12,518 nt of DNA from Thalassolituus sp. (GTDB lineage: Bacteria > Pseudomonadota > Gammaproteobacteria > Pseudomonadales > Oceanobacteraceae), in NCBI GenBank assembly GCA_029212275.1, contig JARGOI010000039.1, positions 1 to 12,518 on the forward strand. Direction: 5' to 3'. The notes beneath the pieces were generated by a model, which searched no databases, was not told the origin of the DNA, and saw only the letters and a program-made list of their open reading frames with translations. Shown here piece by piece: positions 6,139-12,518 of this stretch; positions within the stretch are counted from its first letter, which is position 1, and every line of letters starts with the position of its first letter. The position numbers and the translations under genes were made by a program.

Positions 6139-7509
6139 ATGAGCGTTGAAGGGGCTGCCCTAACTCATGGGTCGGTAGGTGGTCATCTATTTCGTCAAAC
6201 ATTACCCATGGTTGGAGGTATTTTTGCCATCATGTCGGTAGGTTTGATTGACGCCTACTACATTGGTTTATTGGGCGATCAACCGCTAACGGCGGTTAGC
6301 TTTATTTTTCCTGTTATCATTGCGTTATCGTCTCTCGGCGTCGGTGTGATTGCGGGTATCGCCTCGGTGGTATCTCGCGCTTTGGGCAAAGGCGATAACG
6401 TACGCGCACAAAGCCTGGCTGGATTTGGTCTTATTTTAGCCACTATTTTTGGTGTATTTGTGTCTACGTTACTGCTGTGGTCTAAATCATCTTTATTCGA
6501 ATTGATGAATGCCTCTGCTAATTTACTTCCTCTGATTGATGCCTACATGACACCGTTTGCGCTTGGCTTCCCGTTGTTATTAATTAATATGGCTGGCAAC
6601 GGTACCTTACGTGGACAGGGATTGGCTGGAAAAGCCTCGCTAATTTTAGTGGCGATGGCCGTCACTAATTGGATTCTCGATCCTTTATTAATTCATGGTG
6701 TTGGTAGTTTCGAAGGTTATGGTATTCGTGGTGCGGCATACGCAACGATTGTTGGATGGGCAGTGGCCTCGATAGTGTCCTTGATATTTGTTCAGCGCAG
6801 TCAATTAAAGCTATCTTTAACTTCTCTCAAAGCTGCAAAGCCCTTATCTGATGTAAAAAGCTTACTGAGTGTGGGCGGTCCCGCTGCGTTTTCTAATTCC
6901 GTTAATCCGATGGGTTTGTCGATTTTAACGGCCTTTTTAGCTCAATATGGCGATGCTGCAGTGGCGGGTTTTGGGGCTGGAGGTCGCTTGCAGAGTTTTG
7001 CTGTCGTTCCGCTGTTGGCCTTATCCAGTTCTATCGGGGGGATTGTTGGCCAAAACTGGGGAGCAGGATATGCAGACAGAGCGCGAAGTGCGCTTTGGTT
7101 GGCGTTGGCTTTTTGTGTTTTTTATGGCGTGGTTGCTGGCATTGTCTTATGCGTTTGGCGTGAATCATTGGCAGGATTATTTACCGACTCACCTGAGATT
7201 ATTGCAGCATTATCTGCCTATTTGGTGATCTCGGTCTGGGGTTATGCTGGTTACGGGGCCTTAATTGTGGTGAATGGGGCACTTAATGCGATTGACCGTG
7301 CGAGTGTCGCTTTATTGCAGTCTATTGTTCGTGTTGCTCTTTTTATGATTCCGTTGGCGTGGGGTTTTGGCTTTTTATTGCAGGCGCACTCTGTTTATTG
7401 GGGGGAGTTGTTGGCCAATATCTTAGGTGGGGTTCTGGCACTTATCATAGGCCGAGCCATGCTAGCTGATCGCTTTGCGCCACCCGTATCGAAAAGGAGT
7501 GCAATATAG
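6139..7509 (+). CDS. MATE-family multidrug/metabolite efflux transporter
   Basis: This 456-residue integral membrane protein has about 12 hydrophobic spans in two homologous halves, the usual size and layout for MATE exporters, which expel cationic drugs or metabolites using Na+ or H+ gradients. The first span has the family pattern GLIDAYYIGLLGDQPLTA; Asp39 there corresponds in position to the functionally important aspartate of NorM-type pumps. The loop VVSRALGKGDNVRAQ (77-91) is also typical. The second half repeats the pattern with NPMGLSILTAFLAQYGDAAVAGFG. GAGGTG just before the ATG is the ribosome binding site. The upstream gap of about 150 bp after the terminator is AT-rich; a TTGATT at 6027-6032 is a weak -35 candidate. 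The substrate cannot be predicted. It appears to be a single-gene unit. Confidence 0.93.
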   Translation: MSVEGAALTHGSVGGHLFRQTLPMVGGIFAIMSVGLIDAYYIGLLGDQPLTAVSFIFPVIIALSSLGVGVIAGIASVVSRALGKGDNVRAQSLAGFGLILATIFGVFVSTLLLWSKSSLFELMNASANLLPLIDAYMTPFALGFPLLLINMAGNGTLRGQGLAGKASLILVAMAVTNWILDPLLIHGVGSFEGYGIRGAAYATIVGWAVASIVSLIFVQRSQLKLSLTSLKAAKPLSDVKSLLSVGGPAAFSNSVNPMGLSILTAFLAQYGDAAVAGFGAGGRLQSFAVVPLLALSSSIGGIVGQNWGAGYADRARSALWLALAFCVFYGVVAGIVLCVWRESLAGLFTDSPEIIAALSAYLVISVWGYAGYGALIVVNGALNAIDRASVALLQSIVRVALFMIPLAWGFGFLLQAHSVYWGELLANILGGVLALIIGRAMLADRFAPPVSKRSAI

Positions 7510-7511
7510 AA

Positions 7512-7559
7512 AGAGTGCCCTTTAAAAAGAGTGCCCTCTAAAAGGAGAGTGTCATAAAA
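7512..7559. repeat. Three imperfect tandem copies of a 16-bp unit
   Basis: AGAGTGCCCTTTAAAA (7512-7527) is followed directly by AGAGTGCCCTCTAAAA (7528-7543), identical at 15 of 16 positions. After two G's comes a decayed third copy, AGAGTGTCATAAAA (7546-7559). The array begins 2 bp after the MATE stop codon in the gap before the convergent dehydrogenase gene. It is too short and too tight for a CRISPR array; replication slippage is the simplest origin. Confidence 0.8.
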
Positions 7560-7641
7560 CAACGTCGAAAGTAACGTTTAAAGGCGATGTTGGCGGTGCT
7601 GGCTTGCTACTCATACGCGCAGAGATTTACATATCCATCTT

Positions 7642-8439
7642 CTACTTTTTCCTTGAAAGCCACTTATTGATGGCTCTATTAATCCAGTCAGGTCCTATTT
7701 TAGCGCCTATATACATCCAGTAGGTGGCGGTACCAACCGTCCAGTGCGCTTTGTTGCGACGCCCTTTGATGGTGGCCGCATGATATATTTTGTCAGCAAC
7801 ATCGGCAGGTGTTAAATGTACGCCCATATTCTTTATAGAATTGGTATCCATGTTTTGCACCATTTGCGTTTGTACAAACATAGGCAACATATCCATCACA
7901 CGAATGTCGTATTTTTCCCATTCTAAGTTCAGTGCTTCAGTTAAGCCTTTTATTGCAAATTTGCTCGTAGAGTAGGTTGCTAATAAAGGTTGTCCATAAA
8001 TCGCTGAGGCGGAGGCTAAATTAATGACGCGAGCGCCATATTGGGTATTGGCGGCAGCGGTTTCTTGTAAGTACGAAAATGCGGCATGACAGCCATTTAA
8101 TACGCCGCCAACATTAATATTAATAATGCGCTGTTGGTTAGCGATAGAAATTTCAGAAAATTCGCCAGACGATAAAATGCCTGCGTTATTCACTAAAATA
8201 TTCAAATGTCCTTGGGATTTCACAAAGTCTTTTAATGCATTTTCCCATTGCACACTGTCTGTGACGTTGAGCTCATAGGTTGAACACACGTCTTTTCCTA
8301 ATTGATCCTGAAGTTGCTTTAAGCCATTTATGTCGATATCTGCGGCAGCAATAACCCAGCCATTTTGGGCAAATTTTTCGCAAATAGATCTGCCAATACC
8401 TGCTGCTGCGCCAGTTACAAATACAGTGTTCGCTGTCAT
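7642..8439 (-). CDS. Short-chain dehydrogenase/reductase (SDR)
   Basis: This 265-residue oxidoreductase has the full classical SDR set: cofactor-binding TGAAAGIG (9-16), an acidic residue after the second strand (Asp34 in AADID) that favours NAD(H) over NADP(H), NNAG (84-87), and catalytic Ser143, Tyr156 and Lys160 (YSTSK), with Ser and Tyr 13 residues apart as expected. The C-terminal tail (HWTVGTATYWMYIGAKIGPDWINRAINKWLSRKK) is aromatic and ends basic, suggesting possible membrane association or a substrate lid. Such SDRs often act on lipids, steroids or other hydrophobic alcohols, but the substrate is not determined here. The ribosome binding site is weak. It is convergent with the MATE gene and divergent from the propionyl-CoA synthetase gene. 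No clear terminator is visible in 7510-7641. Confidence 0.92.
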   Translation of the reverse strand: MTANTVFVTGAAAGIGRSICEKFAQNGWVIAAADIDINGLKQLQDQLGKDVCSTYELNVTDSVQWENALKDFVKSQGHLNILVNNAGILSSGEFSEISIANQQRIININVGGVLNGCHAAFSYLQETAAANTQYGARVINLASASAIYGQPLLATYSTSKFAIKGLTEALNLEWEKYDIRVMDMLPMFVQTQMVQNMDTNSIKNMGVHLTPADVADKIYHAATIKGRRNKAHWTVGTATYWMYIGAKIGPDWINRAINKWLSRKK

Positions 8440-8620
8440 GGACTCTAGATTCCAATTATTTAAAAATTCAGATTTTTTTGACTTAATTTCAAGTGTAACT
8501 TTTGAAGTTTGATGATTCTACTGTTCTTTTTTGATTTGGAGTAAGTGTAGTGATGATTTTTCAACAGTGCACATCAACTTTTTCTGTCGATTTCTTATCC
8601 ATTCAGAGGTTCAAGTTTGA

Positions 8621-8649
8621 TTGGATTCCCTAGCCCTAAGTCGTATATC
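8621..8649 (+). promoter_or_regulatory. Weak candidate promoter of prpE
   Basis: TTGGAT (8621-8626) and TATATC (8644-8649) are 17 nt apart and lie 48 nt before the ATG at 8697. The match to sigma-70 consensus is poor (3 and 4 of 6). The rest of the 257-bp divergent region holds no gene. Confidence 0.22.
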
Positions 8650-8696
8650 TGCCAACAAAAGAATTTCGTATCTTAGAAAGATTGAAGGAGAAATCT

Positions 8697-10592
8697 ATGA
8701 ATTATCAGTCTGAATACAGCGACGCACAGAAGCATCCTAAGGCGTTTTGGAAAAAACAAGCAGAGAGCATCCATTGGTTTCGCAAGCCAACAAAAATATT
8801 AAGTAAAGGCGAACATGGCATTGACCGTTGGTTTTCCGATGGAGAGTTGAATACCGCTTTTTTGGCGCTCGATTATCATGTTCTTAATGGTCGCGGTGAA
8901 CAGGTGGCTTTAATTTACGAATCTCCTGTGACGCATCTTGAGCGGCAATACACTTATCGTCAGCTTACTGACGAAGTAGCTTTGTTTGCAGGTGTACTCA
9001 AACAACACGGCGTGGTGAAAGGTGATCGCGTTGTCATCTACATGCCGATGATTCCTGAGGCTGCCATTGCCATGCTAGCCTGCGCTCGTTTAGGTGCCAT
9101 ACATTCGGTGGTGTTTGGCGGGTTTGCAGCCAATGAACTTGCTAATCGTATTGATGATGCTCAGCCTAAGTTGCTCATTACTGCCTCGTGTGGCGTAGAA
9201 GTTGAAAAACTTATTCATTACAAACCCTTGGTAGATGCAGCTATTGCCCAATGCGTTTACCCACCAGAAGAATGCATTGTGTACCAACGCGCCATCAGCC
9301 CCTGCGACATGATTCTCGGTCGAGATGTGGATTGGCTCGATGCTATGAGTCATGCGAAACCCGCCGATTGTGTGTCGTTAGCGGCGACCGATCCCTTGTA
9401 CGTGCTGTATACCTCTGGTACGACCGGGAAACCGAAAGGTGTGGTGCGCGATAATGGCGGGCACGCGGTGGCGATGCAATACAGTATGAAATCGGTATAT
9501 GACATGCACGCTGGCGATGTATTTTGGGCGGCATCGGACGTGGGTTGGGTAGTCGGGCACTCTTACATTGTTTATGCGCCGCTCATTATGGGCTGCACCA
9601 CGATTTTGTACGAAGGTAAACCGGTTAAAACTCCGGATGCCGCTTCTTTCTGGCGCATCTGTGAAAAGTATCGGGTGAATGGTTTATTCGCTGCACCCAC
9701 TGCGTTTCGTGCAATTCGTAAAGAAGATCCCGAATGTGCGTTGGCTACTGAATTCGATTTAAGCGCCCTCAAAACCATTTTTATGGCTGGCGAACGACTC
9801 GACTCATCCACTTATCAATGGGTGTCGGAGCACCTACAGCTTCCTATTGTCGATCATTGGTGGCAAACCGAGACTGGCTGGGCCATTGCTGCAAATCATC
9901 GAGGCTTTGAGCCTATTGAGGTGAAAGCTGGCTCTGTCGCGCGTCCGTCTCCAGGGTTTGTGATTGATATTCTTGATGAAGAAGGCAACGTGGTTGCTGC
10001 CAACCAAGCCGGAAATATAGCCATTCGCTTGCCATTACCTCCAGGGTGTTTACCCACCATCTGGAATGGTCACGAACGCTTTGTCGATGGCTATTTAACG
10101 GCATTCCCAAATTATTATCTCACCGGCGATGGCGGTTTTCTGGACGACGATGGCTATTTGTTTGTGCAAGGGCGCACCGATGACATTATCAACGTTGCTG
10201 GACACCGACTGTCGACCGGCGAAATGGAAGATGTGGTTGGCACGCACGCGATGGTGGCCGAATGCGCGGTCATTGGCCAAGCCAGTCAGTTAAAAGGCGA
10301 AGAACCATTGGGGTTGGTGATCATTAAAAACGGTATGACGATTACGCCTGAGGCGCTAGAAGAAGAATTGGTCGCATTGGTTCGCCAGCAAATTGGTGCA
10401 ATGGCGTGTTTCCGTCGAGCAGTGTTAGTAACGCGTTTACCTAAAACGCGCTCGGGTAAGATATTGCGCAAAGTGCTGCGTTCTATCGCGAACGGAGAGG
10501 AGTATCAGATTCCAGCAACGATTGATGATCCTAGCTGCTTGGCGGATATCGAAGAGACCCTGAATTCAATGGGCTATCAATCACTTAAATGA
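8697..10592 (+). CDS. prpE: Propionyl-CoA synthetase (propionate-CoA ligase)
   Basis: The enzyme activates propionate with ATP and CoA to propionyl-CoA via an acyl-adenylate, feeding the methylcitrate cycle or related pathways. The 631 residues match the usual PrpE length. Motifs in order: N-terminal AFWKKQAESIHWFRKP (16-31), GGFAANELANRIDDA (141-155), P-loop TSGTTGKPKG (239-248), HWWQTETGW (387-395), TGDGG (476-480), GRTDDIINVAGHR (492-504) and KTRSGKILR (583-591) with catalytic Lys588. VRDNGGHAVAM after the P-loop and GWVVGHSYIVYAPL (283-296) are features of propionyl- rather than acetyl-CoA synthetases. I chose ATG 8697 because AAGGAG lies 6 nt upstream; an in-frame TTG at 8682 would put the ribosome binding site inside the gene. 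It stands alone, without prpBCD, and ends in a strong terminator. Acetate or another short acid could be a secondary substrate. Confidence 0.92.
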   Translation: MNYQSEYSDAQKHPKAFWKKQAESIHWFRKPTKILSKGEHGIDRWFSDGELNTAFLALDYHVLNGRGEQVALIYESPVTHLERQYTYRQLTDEVALFAGVLKQHGVVKGDRVVIYMPMIPEAAIAMLACARLGAIHSVVFGGFAANELANRIDDAQPKLLITASCGVEVEKLIHYKPLVDAAIAQCVYPPEECIVYQRAISPCDMILGRDVDWLDAMSHAKPADCVSLAATDPLYVLYTSGTTGKPKGVVRDNGGHAVAMQYSMKSVYDMHAGDVFWAASDVGWVVGHSYIVYAPLIMGCTTILYEGKPVKTPDAASFWRICEKYRVNGLFAAPTAFRAIRKEDPECALATEFDLSALKTIFMAGERLDSSTYQWVSEHLQLPIVDHWWQTETGWAIAANHRGFEPIEVKAGSVARPSPGFVIDILDEEGNVVAANQAGNIAIRLPLPPGCLPTIWNGHERFVDGYLTAFPNYYLTGDGGFLDDDGYLFVQGRTDDIINVAGHRLSTGEMEDVVGTHAMVAECAVIGQASQLKGEEPLGLVIIKNGMTITPEALEEELVALVRQQIGAMACFRRAVLVTRLPKTRSGKILRKVLRSIANGEEYQIPATIDDPSCLADIEETLNSMGYQSLK

Positions 10593-10657
10593 ATTTTTAA
10601 AACGGTAAAATAAACTGGTTGTTTTGAACTTTGCAAACACCACAAGTTCTTATCGTT

Positions 10658-10674
10658 AGAATGTCTATCATTCT
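10658..10674. repeat. Short hairpin in the prpE 3' region
   Basis: AGAATG (10658-10663) and CATTCT (10669-10674) are perfect 6-bp arms around a 5-nt loop. There is no T-tract, so it is not a terminator by itself. It may fold in the prpE transcript ahead of the true terminator. Confidence 0.35.
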
Positions 10675-10694
10675 GTCGATTTTCCCTCCGCTTG

Positions 10695-10719
10695 CCGGAC
10701 TTTTGTCCGGTTTTTTTTT
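10695..10719 (+). terminator. Rho-independent terminator after prpE
   Basis: Perfect GC-rich arms CCGGAC (10695-10700) and GTCCGG (10705-10710) around TTTT are followed by nine T's. It lies about 100 nt after the prpE stop codon. The opposite strand lacks a T-tract after the stem, so the terminator serves the plus strand only. Confidence 0.92.
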
Positions 10720-10747
10720 GCCTGTTGTTTGAGAAAAAAACAGAGTT

Positions 10748-11674
10748 TTAATCAATATCAGGTAACACTCCATCGGATGATTTAATTACCAATAAATCGC
10801 AGGATAATTTATCCACCAAGCGCTCAGATGTATTGCCAATAAAGATTGCCTTTAATCCTTCGCGACCAATGCTACCGACGATGACTAAATCAACATCGAT
10901 AGATTTTGCTTTATCGACAATAACTTCATCTGTTTCGCCTTCTTCAACATAGACATATTCAGGTTTAATGTTGTACTTGTGTGCCCAAACTCCCGCTGCT
11001 TTGGTATAGCGTTCTAGCACAATACTGGTTAAATCTTCGGGAGGCGTCACTTCGGGAAGCATGGATAATGCGATATTCACGTAGGGAAAGGCCGTTACCA
11101 TATGCACTTCGGTTTGATAGTGATCGGTAAGGTGTTCGGTGAAAGATAAAATGTTGTCGTTGATGCGTTCATGAGTACTGTCTTCGCTGACGACATCAAT
11201 GGCAGCCATTAGGCGATTTTTATCCCATGAGTGATCGTTGCGAACCAATAAAACGGGGGCCGGACAATCTCTTAGCAAATGCCAGTCGCTGTGCGGGAAA
11301 ATGCGCTCTAAGGCGCTGTGATGTTTGGTGCCTTTAACCACAAGATCAAAAGAATCTTTCGTGGCCAAATTATCCACGGCCTCATACAGATGTTTGCACC
11401 AAGTCACTTCGCTGCCGATCACTTTGCAATCTGAACTCAGCTGTCTTTGGACGTCGTCCAGTTGTTGTTGTACACCAGTGATTAATGCCGTACGAATTTC
11501 TTTGCGAACTTCCTCGTCGATACCAGCGCCTTTGTCTCCGTATGAATCCCATGCATTGCTTACCAAGGTGACGTCGGCGTGCAATGACTTTGCCAGCCAT
11601 TTAACGCGTTTTATTACGGCGTAGTTATCAATATCTTGATCAATAACCATTAAAATATGATTAATATCTAACAT
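10748..11674 (-). CDS. uspE: Tandem-domain universal stress protein, UspE-like
   Basis: This 308-residue cytoplasmic protein has two Usp domains, about 1-146 and 152-300. The first ends in GTKHHSALERIFPHSDWHLLRDCPAPVLLVR (115-145), which closely follows the KHxxxxxxxxxxDWHLLRxCPxPV signature of UspE. The second has the nucleotide-binding pattern G-2x-G-9x-G-N-T (Gly267, Gly270, Gly280). The first domain lacks this pattern, as is common in UspE. UspE proteins in enterobacteria affect stress survival, adhesion and motility, and related genes in other gammaproteobacteria are often tied to oxygen limitation. AAAGGA about 8 nt before the ATG is a good ribosome binding site. A possible FNR/Anr-type box lies about 105 bp upstream. 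It appears to be a single-gene unit; no terminator is visible on its side. The symbol is by similarity of motifs only. Confidence 0.9.
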   Translation of the reverse strand: MLDINHILMVIDQDIDNYAVIKRVKWLAKSLHADVTLVSNAWDSYGDKGAGIDEEVRKEIRTALITGVQQQLDDVQRQLSSDCKVIGSEVTWCKHLYEAVDNLATKDSFDLVVKGTKHHSALERIFPHSDWHLLRDCPAPVLLVRNDHSWDKNRLMAAIDVVSEDSTHERINDNILSFTEHLTDHYQTEVHMVTAFPYVNIALSMLPEVTPPEDLTSIVLERYTKAAGVWAHKYNIKPEYVYVEEGETDEVIVDKAKSIDVDLVIVGSIGREGLKAIFIGNTSERLVDKLSCDLLVIKSSDGVLPDID

Positions 11675-11778
11675 ACGCTTTTCCTTTAATTTGTGAGGTC
11701 AGAAAATTCATTAGTGCTATCAGGTTACACGTTTAAAGATGCACAAGTCTAAACTGACAGGTTTTATTATGTCCTATC

Positions 11779-11792
11779 ATGATCGACATCAA
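11779..11792. promoter_or_regulatory. Possible FNR/Anr-type box upstream of uspE-like gene
   Basis: ATGAT-CGAC-ATCAA matches the TTGAT-N4-ATCAA consensus at 9 of 10 fixed positions. It reads TTGAT-GTCG-ATCAT toward the uspE-like gene, with its centre about 111 bp before the start codon. A CATAAT lies just downstream, but no -10 sits at the exact class-II distance. A chance match is possible. Confidence 0.35.
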
Positions 11793-11801
11793 GACTGATG
11801 C

Positions 11802-12518
11802 TTAATTCAGTAATTTAATTAGCGCTTGCGTGGCATTACTTAGCGTACGGTTGTGTAGATAAATTAAACCTAAGCGCCGTTCAACTTCGGTGCTCGGCCA
11901 CGTTAAGCAATGAAGTTGTTCGTCAATCATACTCGCTGGTAATAATGACCAACCTAAACCCACCGATACCATCATTTTGATGGTTTCTAAGTAGTTAGTT
12001 GGCATCGTAGTTTTTAATGTTAAGCCATAGTCGGCAAAGATGTTGGCGACTAATTGATAGGTAATGGTATCTGGCTCAGGCAGTATCGCCGGCTCAGCAG
12101 CTAGATCAATTAACGTTAGCTGTTTTTTCTGCACCAAACGGTGGGTCGGAGCGCAAACACAAACCATTGAATCTCGCCATAACGGTTGCACCGCAAGATC
12201 GTCTTCGGGATGCTCGTCTAGTGTTGTTAACGCAATATCGACCTGACGCATTTTCACTGCTTGATAGGCGCGCTCCGATCCCATAAATTCGATATTGAGA
12301 TCGACGTTAGGGTAGCGTTGCACAAACTCTCTCAAAACAGGCGGCAAGCGATGTAAGCCAATGTGGTGACTGGTGGCAAGATTTAAGCTGCCACCAATAT
12401 CACCAGAAATGTTATCCAGCTGCATGCGGGTGTCTGTCACCAAATCTAGGATTTGTTGTGCTTTGGGCAACAAGGCAATGCCGGCTTCGGTTAGGCTGAT
12501 GGTGCGATTATGACGATC
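11802..12518 (-). CDS. LysR-family transcriptional regulator, N-terminus beyond the window
   Basis: This is a partial gene: the open frame runs off the right edge, leaving 238 C-terminal residues. The first visible residues, DRHNRTISLTEAGIALLPKAQQIL, are the wing and linker helix that close the LysR helix-turn-helix domain, so about 55-60 residues with the DNA-recognition helix are missing. An internal TTG at 12473 is not the true start. The remainder is the effector-binding domain, with the usual GGSLNLATSHHIGLHRLPPVLREFVQRYPNVDLNIE opening and VSVGLGWSLLPASM near the end. It probably regulates a divergent or nearby gene to the right of the window. The co-inducer cannot be inferred. The neighbouring uspE-like gene is in the same orientation, 127 bp away, and may be independent. 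Confidence 0.93.
   Translation of the reverse strand, partial: DRHNRTISLTEAGIALLPKAQQILDLVTDTRMQLDNISGDIGGSLNLATSHHIGLHRLPPVLREFVQRYPNVDLNIEFMGSERAYQAVKMRQVDIALTTLDEHPEDDLAVQPLWRDSMVCVCAPTHRLVQKKQLTLIDLAAEPAILPEPDTITYQLVANIFADYGLTLKTTMPTNYLETIKMMVSVGLGWSLLPASMIDEQLHCLTWPSTEVERRLGLIYLHNRTLSNATQALIKLLN

Noticed and set aside
6947..7228. 93-residue plus-strand open frame inside the MATE gene
   Set aside because: It is an alternative frame of a well-supported transporter, with no ribosome binding site of note.
7512..7559. CRISPR array
   Set aside because: The 16-bp units are directly adjacent with no spacers, and no cas genes are present.
12471..12473. TTG start for the LysR-type regulator
   Set aside because: The frame continues upstream with the typical LysR wing (RTISLTEAGIALL), so the real start is outside the window.

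Overview
The window looks like chromosomal DNA of a moderately AT-rich, probably marine or aquatic gammaproteobacterium. The support is a UspE-type tandem stress protein, a PrpE-type propionyl-CoA synthetase, a GlsB/YeaQ-type membrane protein, an inner-membrane-type (Asp+2) lipoprotein signal and a possible FNR/Anr-type box. This is inferred from gene content only; I cannot name a genus. I see no tRNA, rRNA, CRISPR array, insertion sequence, integrase or phage gene.

The left 5 kb (162-5551) is the most distinctive part. Five minus-strand genes lie close together and probably form one operon. In transcription order they are a xylose-isomerase-like TIM-barrel enzyme (4984-4142), a membrane di-iron fatty-acid-desaturase-type enzyme (4085-3048), an ABC permease (3038-2229), a substrate-binding lipoprotein (2161-998) and an ABC ATPase (989-162). 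The last three form a complete NitT/TauT-type importer. Divergent from them is a small winged-helix regulator gene (5177-5551). The 192-bp divergent region holds two related 20-bp palindromic sites 71 bp apart, placed to control both directions. The simplest model is a regulated uptake-and-modification pathway: import a small molecule, oxidise it (hydroxylate or desaturate) at the membrane and isomerise or cleave it in the cytoplasm. The substrate is unknown and I could not match the gene combination to a described pathway.

The middle (5552-7641) has a small GlsB/YeaQ-like stress membrane protein with a strong ribosome binding site and a strong intrinsic terminator, then a MATE-family efflux pump. 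Three imperfect copies of a 16-bp unit start 2 bp after the MATE stop codon.

The right part (7642-12518) has a minus-strand short-chain dehydrogenase, a divergently transcribed propionyl-CoA synthetase ending in a clear terminator, a UspE-like tandem universal stress protein on the minus strand with a possible FNR/Anr-type box upstream, and a LysR-family regulator whose N-terminus is cut off by the window edge. These look like ordinary independent housekeeping or stress genes rather than one system.
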